From contig JAEEUY010000134.1 of assembly GCA_016290715.1 (NCBI GenBank), positions 1 to 14,681 on the forward strand: a stretch of DNA of 14,681 bases, read 5' to 3'. Source of the DNA: Bacteroidales bacterium. Its GTDB lineage: Bacteria > Bacteroidota > Bacteroidia > Bacteroidales > WCHB1-69. Below are positions 1 to 7,301 of this stretch, piece by piece (position 1 is the stretch's first letter; each line of letters starts with the position of its first letter). Position numbers and translations under genes: made by a program. A model generated the notes under the pieces. The model ran no database searches. It was not told where the DNA came from and saw only the letters and a program-made list of their open reading frames with translations.

Positions 1-233
1 CCGTTCCGCACCCCAGCAAAAACTTTTTTTCACTTTTTTAAAATCTCATTCATTAACAACACTTTACCACCAACCTATGCCTCCATTACTCCCGCTTTTC
101 TTTCCCCTTTTAGCTCTTTTTTCTCAAAAAAATACACACACTCTCTCTCTTTTTGGAAACTTTTCGGAACGTTTTCCGTTTTCTGAATACAAAATCCGCA
201 GGTGAAAAAAGAATTGTCCCCTTGTTTTTTCCC

Positions 234-251
234 AAAAAAATAGATAAGATA
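234..251 (+). repeat. 18-bp direct repeat, copy 1
   Basis: AAAAAAATAGATAAGATA occurs here and again, exactly, at 902-919. The two copies bracket the hairpin and inverted-repeat region. An exact 18-mer twice in about 900 bp is unlikely by chance, though seven of the bases are an A run. It could be a duplicated target or recombination site, or part of the repeat itself. Confidence 0.7.
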
Positions 252-381
252 TTATTGTTGTCCGCCAAAAGTTTTTCGACTGCAAATAATATGCTGTTAT
301 TAAGATATTTACATATAAATTGTAAAATATAGGCTTGAGACAAGTGGTTTCGGCAAACGCTACCATCTGCTTTCATTCATT

Positions 382-418
382 CTTCTTTTCCTTTTGTCTT
401 GACACAAAAGAAAAGAAG
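382..418. repeat. Long hairpin (15-16 bp stem, 6-nt loop)
   Basis: The left arm 382-397 and right arm 404-418 are reverse complements except for one missing base in the right arm. The loop is CTTGAC. There is no T tract on either side, so it does not look like an intrinsic terminator. It directly precedes the inverted repeat at 435-628 and may be the edge of the same repeated element. Similar purine-rich text followed by AGTCAAGGCTG is familiar to me from dispersed repeats in Bacteroidota, but I cannot verify that here. Confidence 0.65.
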
Positions 419-434
419 CAAAAGAAAAAGTCAA

Positions 435-628
435 GGCTGTGATGAAAAAAACTAAAAAATGACTTCATAAAGCTAAAGTTTACAAAACTCGCGCTATTCT
501 TTTTAGTCAAAATCGTTTTTAATTATCTGCTTGCAGCATTGAACCACTTTATTTCAATGCGCTCAAACAGTGTAAACTTCTTAACGCTTTATTCCATCAT
601 TTTTTTTGACGTTTTTTTCACCAAGGCC
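435..628. repeat. Large imperfect inverted repeat
   Basis: The left arm (435-494) matches the reverse complement of the right arm (559-628) in the same order through the blocks GGC, TGAAAAAAAC, AAAAAATGA, ATAAAGC, AGTTTACA and GCGC, with small gaps between them. The interior 495-558 would form the loop. This is the structure of a palindromic dispersed repeat or a miniature element. No transposase is present. The arms have diverged enough to suggest that it is old. Confidence 0.6.
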
Positions 629-901
629 CTATTTTGGCGGCGGCATGGAATTCCGTTCCGAAGAAATGAACTCTCAGCAACCCCACATAAACGAACGTAG
701 TGCTGTACTGCAAACTGCGGCACGCTGATAGGTCGGTTGTACCTGACGCTTGCTTTGCCGCGGAAGAACGACGAACTATTCTCAAGAGCCATAATCATAA
801 AAAGCCACAAAGCCATAGAAAAATTGTTCGGTATGAATCCTTGGGTGTCCCAATGACGAGGTCAGGAAGTTTAGCAGACAGAAATTGTTCCTTTACGTCT
901 T

Positions 902-919
902 AAAAAAATAGATAAGATA
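902..919 (+). repeat. 18-bp direct repeat, copy 2
   Basis: This is an exact second copy of AAAAAAATAGATAAGATA (first copy 234-251). It ends 8 bp from the tcdA stop codon, so the repeat region abuts the gene. Confidence 0.7.
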
Positions 920-927
920 AAAAGCTA

Positions 928-1659
928 TCAGCAAAAACCTTCCAACAAATCGCGAATAACAACAGAAGCCGCAACGCAACCAAATACCGCCGGAAGATAG
1001 GAAATAGTGCCCGTAGTGGAAAGTTTATTCACAGTGGGGTCGGCATCAATCACGACAGATTCTCTGACTGTAGGTTCGGGTGAAAAAACAGCTTTAAAAC
1101 CTGAATCCACCCCCATTTTATGTAGTCGCTTACGAATTGCATGGGCTAAACGGCATTGGTATGTTTTCTTAATATCAGCGACTTGCACTTGGGTGGGATC
1201 CCATTTTCCTCCAGCCCCCATTGCAGAGACAAGGCGTAAATTTTGTTGCAATGCATGATATATCAAAAAAACCTTAGGCGACAATGAATCAATGGCATCC
1301 ACTACGTAATCATAAGGTGCTGCTTGCAACAATTCAACAGTCCGTTCGTCGCGGATAAACTCCTGAATAGGATGTAGTTTGATTTCCGGATTTATATGAC
1401 GTAATCTTTCCGACATCACCTCTACTTTTGGTACGCCGATGGTATTTATGAGGGCTATCAACTGACGGTTACGATTGCTGTCTTCAACCACATCCGCATC
1501 CACTATCGTCATTTCGCCCACTCCCGCACGGCATAATTGCTCGGCAGCATAAGCCCCGACACCGCCGACACCCACCACCAGCACATGCATCTTTTGCAGA
1601 TGTTGCACACCCTCCTCTCCCATCAAGAGGGCTGTCCTACTTAACCAATTTGTACTCAT
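928..1659 (-). CDS. tcdA: tRNA threonylcarbamoyladenosine dehydratase (TcdA/CsdL)
   Basis: This is a 243-residue protein of the ThiF/MoeB/E1-like superfamily. The family ATP-dependently dehydrates t6A37 of tRNA to its cyclic form (ct6A) in the cytoplasm. Visible are the Rossmann nucleotide-binding loop GVGGVG (residues 30-35), the acidic VDADVVEDSN segment (about 53-62), NRNRQL (62-67), VDAID (120-124) and MGAGGKWDP (147-155), all typical of TcdA. The length fits the shorter members of the family (E. coli is about 268 aa). The start ATG shares its A with the rpoN stop (TAATG), so translation is probably coupled to rpoN. A MoeB/ThiF assignment is less likely because there are no zinc-binding CxxC pairs and no thiamine or molybdopterin genes adjoin it. 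Confidence 0.9.
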   Translation of the reverse strand: MSTNWLSRTALLMGEEGVQHLQKMHVLVVGVGGVGAYAAEQLCRAGVGEMTIVDADVVEDSNRNRQLIALINTIGVPKVEVMSERLRHINPEIKLHPIQEFIRDERTVELLQAAPYDYVVDAIDSLSPKVFLIYHALQQNLRLVSAMGAGGKWDPTQVQVADIKKTYQCRLAHAIRKRLHKMGVDSGFKAVFSPEPTVRESVVIDADPTVNKLSTTGTISYLPAVFGCVAASVVIRDLLEGFC

Positions 1660-3095
1660 TATTTTTCTTTTCGCATAGAAGTTGCCGAAATGCCTAATTG
1701 CTCCCGATACTTCGCCACCGTTCTTCGAGAAATCTGATAACCTTTCTTCAGCAATAAAGCGGCCAATTTTTCATCAGTCAGGGGTGCTTTTTTATCTTCT
1801 TTCTCAATCAATTCCACTATTTCTTGCTTAATTACTTCCGAAGAGACGCCATCTTGTTCGTTCGTAGCTTCAGTAAAAATATCTTTAAGCAAAAGAATGC
1901 CAAACGGTGTTTGAACATACCTGCGGGAAGTGGCCCGTGATATAGTGGAGACATCCATATTCACTTTTTCAGCCACATCTTTCAACACCATAGGTTTCAA
2001 CTGTTTGCGATCTCCGGACAAAAAAAAGTCGCGTTGCATATTCATCATTTCATTCACAATCATATACACCGTTCTGTCGCGTTCAGGAAGCGCAGAGATA
2101 AAACTCTTAGCCTTTTCTATATTTTCGTTGATGAATTTTAAAACCTCCTGATTTTTATTCTTCCGATAATGGGCATACATATCTTCGTATTCTTTGCTAA
2201 TACGCAATTGAGGCCGATAATCGTTAATCTTATTCAGGCAGAGTTCACCATTTTCAATGGTAATCGCAAAATCGGGAATAGCATAATGAGGCATTGCGCT
2301 GCTCTCTCCGGGATAGGGTATTAATTTTTGAATAATGCCCAAAACGTTACGCCATACCGGCAATTCCATTTTTTCCTCTTTCAATATGCGGCTATAATTT
2401 TTTTTCGTCAAGTCGTCGAAATGGTTTTCAACCACATTTATAGCCATCTTGAGTTCGTCAGATTTCTGTGTTTGGTATTGCTGTTTGAGTTGTATGAGCA
2501 TACATTCCTGCAAATTTCTCGCACCCGTACCTGATGGATCCATATTTTGAATAACTTGTGTAAGGATCTTCTCAATCTCATTTTCCGTAACCGAGAGGTT
2601 ATATTGCAGCAGCAAATCCATTGCAATAGCTCCAAGTTCACGCAAGAGGTAGCCCGAATCCTCCAAATTTCCTATCAAATATTCCGCGATAAGATGTTCT
2701 TTTTCAGATAGATTGAGTTCACCTAATTGCATCAACAGTTTTTCCCTGAATGAAAAAGTGGTAACCACTGGACGCTCATAATGTGTTTCATTAGGGTCGC
2801 GACGAATAAAATCGAAGCTGTTCGGTTCCCAATCATCGGCATTGCCGTCATAGCTACTCTCCGAGGCCTGTTCTTTCAAATCATCTATTGAGATGGGGTC
2901 ATGAGATCCAATCTCCGCATATTCCTCAGGTTCTTCATGATGTACAATTTCAAGTGCCGGATTTTCATCCACCTCTTTTTTTATCGTATTGTACAACTCT
3001 TCATCATTCGGTGTTTGAATTAAGTTCATCAGCATGATTTTGCTTAATTCAATTTTCTGCGTTTGCTTAAGAATCTGTTTTTGAGAGAGTGCCAT
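1659..3095 (-). CDS. rpoN: RNA polymerase sigma-54 factor RpoN
   Basis: This 478-residue protein has the full sigma-54 layout. Region I (about 1-48, SQKQILKQTQKIELSK then MLMNLIQTP) is the activator-responsive N-terminus. It is followed by an acidic linker (about 50-90), the core-binding domain, a helix-turn-helix (LKDVAEKVNMDVSTISRA, from about 371) and the RpoN box (SRRTVAKYRE, 456-465) near the C-terminus, which reads the -24 element. The protein would direct transcription with AAA+ enhancer-binding proteins. The upstream gap of 62 bp contains the intrinsic terminator of the DUF2807 gene, so rpoN probably has its own promoter or depends on read-through. I could not identify a clear -7 element in the gap. 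It overlaps tcdA by one base. Confidence 0.97.
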   Translation of the reverse strand: MALSQKQILKQTQKIELSKIMLMNLIQTPNDEELYNTIKKEVDENPALEIVHHEEPEEYAEIGSHDPISIDDLKEQASESSYDGNADDWEPNSFDFIRRDPNETHYERPVVTTFSFREKLLMQLGELNLSEKEHLIAEYLIGNLEDSGYLLRELGAIAMDLLLQYNLSVTENEIEKILTQVIQNMDPSGTGARNLQECMLIQLKQQYQTQKSDELKMAINVVENHFDDLTKKNYSRILKEEKMELPVWRNVLGIIQKLIPYPGESSAMPHYAIPDFAITIENGELCLNKINDYRPQLRISKEYEDMYAHYRKNKNQEVLKFINENIEKAKSFISALPERDRTVYMIVNEMMNMQRDFFLSGDRKQLKPMVLKDVAEKVNMDVSTISRATSRRYVQTPFGILLLKDIFTEATNEQDGVSSEVIKQEIVELIEKEDKKAPLTDEKLAALLLKKGYQISRRTVAKYREQLGISATSMRKEK

Positions 3096-3112
3096 TCACC
3101 ATCAATTTAAAA

Positions 3113-3146
3113 CAAAAAAGCTGATTAATTTTTGATTAATCAGCTT
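3113..3146 (-). terminator. Intrinsic terminator of the DUF2807 gene
   Basis: A perfect 12-bp stem (3135-3146 and 3118-3129) has a 5-nt loop (CAAAA on the minus strand). On the minus strand it is followed by a T run (TTTTTTG). It starts about 11 bp after the DUF2807 stop codon. The stem sequence on this strand is AAGCTGATTAAT. It separates the DUF2807 gene from rpoN. Confidence 0.88.
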
Positions 3147-3157
3147 CGGATTATTTA

Positions 3158-4126
3158 TTATAAATTCTTGTTGATAAGCTGACCTGAACCGCTGTTTTCC
3201 AATTTGATCTTAGGTCTGTTTTTATATTCAACGGAACCCGTCTTACCGAGCACTACATCAAGACTTCCCGTAGGAGAGACTTTGATGGTGGCAGAGCCAT
3301 TATTGGTAATTTTGCTTTTTTCGTTGCTTACGCCGCTGGCATCAATATTACCAGAACCCGTAGATTCAATCACGATACTAGGGGCGGTGCCTGTTGCAGT
3401 GATAACACTCGCATCGGTAACTTTAGCTGATAATTCTTTAGCCAAAGCCATAGCCTTAAAATCAATTGCACCCGTACTATTAGAAGTCAAAGTTAAGGTT
3501 TCTGCAGATAACCCGTCAAATTTTATAGGGTTGATAGTTGCTGCAGTTAAGTTGAATTTGCTTGCTGTAAAATGATCCAACATACAGGTTGACTTGTCAT
3601 TGAAAACCATTTTGGTATCACCGCCAATAACATCTTTGCATAAAACGGTACAACTATTAGAGAATGTGGCTTTCATTGCCGTCGTTGATACATTGTTCAT
3701 AGTGCATTTGCAAATACCCGACAATGTGATTTCAAATTTGGAGGTAGGCACACTCATCAGTGATACTTCCCCTTCTCCATCATATTGCAATTTAGTGATT
3801 AAAGGCATCGTGATGTTAATCGTCATTGGCATATTGGGCACCAATTTCACTTTTTTGGCAACTTTCACGTTCAACGTTTTACCTTTGGCTTCTGTAAGAA
3901 TATATTCATGGAGATTGGATTCCGCGTCCACTTCAATATCACAACGAATAGCGTAAGTAATGTTCACAATAAAATTGCCTTCCACAATCACTTGTTCAAA
4001 AGGGGCATCCGTCGTTCTTTTTTCTTTTTTAGGATCTTGATTTCCCAAAACATCCGTTGCATTTGCAGACCATACGGTAGCAACGATTAATACAAATAAG
4101 GACAAAAATTGTTTTAAATGTTTCAT
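3158..4126 (-). CDS. Secreted DUF2807 (head GIN domain) protein
   Basis: This is a 322-residue protein with an N-terminal signal peptide (about residues 1-23: Lys-positive start, hydrophobic SLFVLIVATVW core, SANA cleavage region). No lipobox Cys follows it. The rest is a repetitive beta-rich fold: an opening PFEQVIVEGNFIVNI segment, then many short strands with GSG, GNI and NNGSAT turns, ending in SGSGQLINKNL. This pattern matches the DUF2807 / putative auto-transporter adhesin head GIN family, which is very common in Bacteroidota and of unproven function. It probably folds as a right-handed beta-helix in the periplasm or at the surface. It forms its own transcription unit, ended by the terminator at 3113-3146. 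The 153-bp gap to ftsW holds its presumed promoter, but no good TAnnTTTG was seen. Confidence 0.88.
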   Translation of the reverse strand: MKHLKQFLSLFVLIVATVWSANATDVLGNQDPKKEKRTTDAPFEQVIVEGNFIVNITYAIRCDIEVDAESNLHEYILTEAKGKTLNVKVAKKVKLVPNMPMTINITMPLITKLQYDGEGEVSLMSVPTSKFEITLSGICKCTMNNVSTTAMKATFSNSCTVLCKDVIGGDTKMVFNDKSTCMLDHFTASKFNLTAATINPIKFDGLSAETLTLTSNSTGAIDFKAMALAKELSAKVTDASVITATGTAPSIVIESTGSGNIDASGVSNEKSKITNNGSATIKVSPTGSLDVVLGKTGSVEYKNRPKIKLENSGSGQLINKNL

Positions 4127-4279
4127 AGATTATTGATTTTTAATTGACTAATGATTCTCAAATAACGCTGCAAATTTCTGCATTTTTTTTGAATAATGCA
4201 TCATTTTTTTCAACATTTCAAAATATTTTTGAAAAAAAACAATCATACAGGACAGAATGTTCACCTGCGTTAAGAGAAG

Positions 4280-5479
4280 TCAGACCTCCAATTCGTCGTC
4301 AGGGTCAATGGTTTTTTCATCTACTTGTTTGGCCATATTCACCAAAATACCAATCATAATACTGGTAATAATCAGTGGGGTGATACCTCTACTGATAAAC
4401 GGCAGTGTTTGACCGGTGGCGGGAATCAATCCCACATTGGCACCAATATGAATAAGCGCTTGCACCAGTATCAGCAAACCGATACCTGTGGAAAACAACT
4501 TGATAAAATAGCCTTGTGTGCCTTTTTTCGGATTTCCTCTTGCTTTTCGTGCAATGAGAATTGACTGGTAAAAAAGAATGCTGTATAAGACAAAGATGAC
4601 GACCCCTGCCACAATAGAAAGTTCTTCACATATTAAAGCGAAAATAAAATCGTTGTCTCCTTCCGCCATATTTTTTTTCATCATTCCCTTTCCAGGACCT
4701 GTAGGACGCGTAAAAGAACGGGCTACCGCCGCTTTTGCCAAGGTCATCTGTTTCCCATAACCAACAGTTTCACTTTCGCCTGTCAACCAATACTTTATTC
4801 TATTCATCGCGGTTGAACCACGACCGTTGACACTTACCTCATTTTGAGCAGTGGCATCCTTTTCCTGATCTGATTTTCTAAATTCTCCGATACCTATGTA
4901 TATACCCAAAGCCAATCCTCCTAGTAATGCAAACTTGAGTAATTGTCGCCAGTCGGCTCCAGCCACATAAAGGACCCCCACAGATGACAACGTCAGCAAC
5001 AATGCTGTTGAAATATTACGTACAGCAATCATACCGACACTGATAAGAATAATAATCAAAACAAAACGAGTGTCCTCTTTGTGCAGATATTTCTCTTTCG
5101 GATTCAATTTTTCACACTTAATCGCTAAAAAGGTAGATATATAAAGTATGATTAGAAAAGTGGCAATATAAAAGGATTGAAATTGTATACCCAGAATACG
5201 CAAACTTCTTCCGCCGCCGCCTTTCCCAAACAGCAAGGTACATATTAACAATATAAAGGCCAGCAACAATCCCAAACTTGAGAATTGGTTCAAAATCTGG
5301 TAACGGACACGTGTAACGGATAGAATGATTGCCCACCCTATGAGTATTTGAACCAACGGAGCCAACAAAGAGCCTGACAGACTAAATGCTGCGTAAAGTG
5401 AAAATACACACAATAGGGCTACCACCACATAAATGGCATGATAGAAACGCAGTTTGTTGCTAAAAGGAAGTTTCATCAT
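4280..5479 (-). CDS. ftsW: Divergent FtsW/RodA/SpoVE-family (SEDS) protein
   Basis: This is a 399-residue polytopic membrane protein with about ten hydrophobic segments and a long extracytoplasmic loop (about 196-275). SEDS proteins polymerise lipid II glycan strands together with a class B PBP, here FtsI. Family marks kept are GIQFQ (97-101), NISTALL (155-161), GPGKG (261-265), NDFIFALICEEL (276-287, with the Asp usually considered catalytic) and GQTLPFISRG (356-365). Usual features that are changed: the QPSEL motif reads QSFYI (101-105), the NGA-RWL motif before it reads GGGGRSLR, and the GGTS after the SRG reads GITP (365-368). The gene follows the MurD relic with a 2-bp gap. The start could be either of two adjacent ATGs. 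It ends the dcw operon. RodA is possible by sequence, but the position argues for FtsW. Activity is uncertain. Confidence 0.85.
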   Translation of the reverse strand: MMKLPFSNKLRFYHAIYVVVALLCVFSLYAAFSLSGSLLAPLVQILIGWAIILSVTRVRYQILNQFSSLGLLLAFILLICTLLFGKGGGGRSLRILGIQFQSFYIATFLIILYISTFLAIKCEKLNPKEKYLHKEDTRFVLIIILISVGMIAVRNISTALLLTLSSVGVLYVAGADWRQLLKFALLGGLALGIYIGIGEFRKSDQEKDATAQNEVSVNGRGSTAMNRIKYWLTGESETVGYGKQMTLAKAAVARSFTRPTGPGKGMMKKNMAEGDNDFIFALICEELSIVAGVVIFVLYSILFYQSILIARKARGNPKKGTQGYFIKLFSTGIGLLILVQALIHIGANVGLIPATGQTLPFISRGITPLIITSIMIGILVNMAKQVDEKTIDPDDELEV

Positions 5480-5481
5480 CT

Positions 5482-6036
5482 TTATAGTTGGGCAACGGCA
5501 TCTTTAAAAGCATCTCCACGCTCAGCATAACTCAAGAAATCGCCATTCACATCCACGCCCGGACAAAAAACGATGGGCTGGTTGGCATGTGTAGCATAAA
5601 AAGCCGCACGTACCGCAGTTTCAATGTTTGGCGCACACTCGTTATAAATATTCAAAGCATCCAAAAAAATCTTCGCAGGAGCATCAAGCTCTTTATAAAA
5701 AATAATATTGCTTACTTTGCTGATCATCAACTGCAACAGTTCATCTGTCAACTGACTCCAATCGGAAAAAGCGCTGATCCAAGTGATTTTTTGTTGCACA
5801 TTTGACAAGGTCAGATAAATACCATTGACATTGCAACAAGATGAATCATTGATAAAATCAATGCCTCTAAAAGTTTTCACAAACTCCATCTTGTGCTCTG
5901 GGGAGGTGAAATTGGCCCCCATATTTTGCAAACCAAGATTACGACTATCTAATAGTCCTTGAAAATCACGAATAACTGGAGAACTGATATCATATCCCAC
6001 AGCATAATCGCCTTTAATACTGTTATTTTTTTTCAT
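5482..6036 (-). CDS. MurD C-terminal-domain-only relic/paralogue
   Basis: This 184-residue protein sits exactly where murD is expected (mraY-murD-ftsW), with 2-bp gaps on both sides. It aligns by eye with the C-terminal ligase domain of MurD (UDP-MurNAc-Ala-D-Glu ligase). SPEHKMEFV (45-53) fits NVEHRLEYV, GIDFINDSSCCNVNG (58-72) fits GI-FINDSKATNVNS, FCPGVDVNGDFLSY (157-170) fits LSPACASFDLFxNY, and AERGDAFKDAV (171-181) fits EDRGxxFKxAV. The N-terminal UDP-binding domain and the central ATPase domain (about 300 residues, with the GTNGKTT loop) are absent. Within the remaining domain the Lys-Ala-Thr after NDS and the SPACASFD segment are replaced, so ligase activity is not expected. The reading frame is intact and spacing is operon-like, so it is probably expressed. 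It is a decayed pseudo-enzyme or a repurposed domain. The first 40 or so residues are unrecognised. Confidence 0.75.
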   Translation of the reverse strand: MKKNNSIKGDYAVGYDISSPVIRDFQGLLDSRNLGLQNMGANFTSPEHKMEFVKTFRGIDFINDSSCCNVNGIYLTLSNVQQKITWISAFSDWSQLTDELLQLMISKVSNIIFYKELDAPAKIFLDALNIYNECAPNIETAVRAAFYATHANQPIVFCPGVDVNGDFLSYAERGDAFKDAVAQL

Positions 6037-6038
6037 AA

Positions 6039-7295
6039 CTATCTGATTTTTAAAGTTACTACGGTTAATACGACTAATAAAATGCTCATTACAATAAAGC
6101 GTTGAACGATTTTTGCCTCGTGCATTCCTTTTTTCTGATAATGGTGATGCAACGGGGACATGAGAAGAATACGACGGCCTTCGCCATATTTTTTCTTGGT
6201 ATATTTGAAATAAGACACTTGAATAATGACCGATAAGGTTTGAATGAGAAAGATACCGCAGAGGAGCGGAATCAGCAACTCCTTACGGATGATGATACAC
6301 GACACCGCTATAATTCCACCCAAAGTCAAACTGCCTGTGTCGCCCATAAATACTTGCGCAGGATAACAATTCCACCAATAAAAACCAACCAATGCCCCAA
6401 TAAGTGCTGAAATGAAAATTACAAGTTCACTGATATTGGGGATATACATTATGTTGAGATAGTCTGCAAAAAGTGCATTACCCGAGACGTAGGCCAAGAC
6501 TGCTATTCCCACTGCAATCGTGGCAGAAGTGCCTGCGGCCAGTCCATCCAAGCCGTCAGTCAGGTTGGCCCCGTTCGACACTGCTGCGATAATGAAAACG
6601 ACAATAGGGATGTAGAACAAAAATGACCACTTGCCGTCCTCGTCGCCCAACCACTGCGTTAAACACCCATAATCAAACTCATGGTTTTTCACGAAAGGAA
6701 TGGTTGTCTTGGTGGAATGTACGGCAGGCACCTCATCCAATCCCACCACCGATTCACTTAAAGAATCTATTTTGATAATATCTTCCGTGGCTACAATATT
6801 CCTGTTTTGAAAATGCGATTCCTTGATCACCGCATCAGGATGAAAATACATCACAGCACCAACCACTATGCCCAAAATAATTTGTCCCACCAGTTTCATC
6901 TTACCGGGCAGTCCAGCTTTATTCTTTTTAATTACCTTAATATAATCATCAATAAACCCGAGTGCCCCTAACCAAACGGTTGTAAAGAGCATCAACAATA
7001 TATAAATATTGTCTAATTTATTAAGCAAAAGCACGGGGATGAGGATGGCGGCAATAATGATCAATCCGCCCATGGTAGGAGTCCCTTTTTTCTCCATCTG
7101 TCCTGCTAATCCGAGGTCGCGAATCGACTCCCCTATTTGCCTTTTGCGCAATAAACCAATAAGGCTTTTCCCCACAATCATTGAAATAAACAGGGATAAA
7201 ATGATTGCGAAAGCGGCGCGGAAAGAGATGTAATGAAACAGTTGCGCACCGGGGAAATTCAATTTGTCAAGCCAATCAAATAAATAGTACAACAT
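6039..7295 (-). CDS. mraY: Phospho-N-acetylmuramoyl-pentapeptide transferase MraY
   Basis: This 418-residue polytopic membrane enzyme transfers phospho-MurNAc-pentapeptide from UDP to undecaprenyl phosphate, forming lipid I. Key residues are intact: the Asp-Asp pair in FIDDYIK (116-117), the NLTDGLDGLAAG motif (244-255, with the catalytic-region Asp residues), FMGDTGS (316-322), and the cytoplasmic PLHHHYQKKG loop (381-390) with its His triad. KKGTPTMGG (69-77) is also present. A long extracytoplasmic insertion (about 150-225) is longer than in E. coli (360 aa), which I take to be common in Bacteroidota. It lies 6 bp downstream of murE. Unlike its downstream neighbours, this gene looks fully functional, so lipid I synthesis is apparently retained. 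Confidence 0.97.
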   Translation of the reverse strand: MLYYLFDWLDKLNFPGAQLFHYISFRAAFAIILSLFISMIVGKSLIGLLRKRQIGESIRDLGLAGQMEKKGTPTMGGLIIIAAILIPVLLLNKLDNIYILLMLFTTVWLGALGFIDDYIKVIKKNKAGLPGKMKLVGQIILGIVVGAVMYFHPDAVIKESHFQNRNIVATEDIIKIDSLSESVVGLDEVPAVHSTKTTIPFVKNHEFDYGCLTQWLGDEDGKWSFLFYIPIVVFIIAAVSNGANLTDGLDGLAAGTSATIAVGIAVLAYVSGNALFADYLNIMYIPNISELVIFISALIGALVGFYWWNCYPAQVFMGDTGSLTLGGIIAVSCIIIRKELLIPLLCGIFLIQTLSVIIQVSYFKYTKKKYGEGRRILLMSPLHHHYQKKGMHEAKIVQRFIVMSILLVVLTVVTLKIR

Positions 7296-7301
7296 AATCT
7301 G

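Larger units (their letters stand above)
1..927. other. Left intergenic region with repeats, no supported gene
   Basis: I see no convincing gene, tRNA or rRNA here. Bases 1-370 are A/T-rich with homopolymer T and A runs and a short AC/CT dinucleotide tract (about 134-150). From 382 the region becomes repeat-like: a hairpin, then a large inverted repeat, then about 270 bp (629-900) of more GC-balanced sequence. A short open frame on the minus strand (589-816, 75 codons) runs through one arm of the inverted repeat and has no recognisable domain, so it is probably not a gene. The region lies downstream of tcdA. No clear intrinsic terminator for tcdA was found. Confidence 0.6.

Noticed and set aside
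110..376. 88-codon open frame on the minus strand
   Set aside because: It lies in low-complexity A/T-rich sequence, the product is Lys/Phe-rich without a domain, and a second overlapping frame is equally open.
382..418. Hairpin as an intrinsic terminator for tcdA
   Set aside because: No T tract on either strand, and it is more than 500 bp beyond the stop codon.
589..816. 75-codon open frame on the minus strand
   Set aside because: It runs through one arm of the inverted repeat, has no domain or leader, and is most simply explained as repeat sequence.
4216..4234. A/T-only palindrome (TTTCAAAA-TAT-TTTTGAAA) as the dcw terminator
   Set aside because: Weak pairing, and on the minus strand the T run precedes rather than follows the stem.
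5482..7295. A full murD hidden by a frameshift
   Set aside because: mraY is intact and ends 2 bp before the short gene, so there is no space for the missing 300 residues. It is a deletion, not a frameshift.
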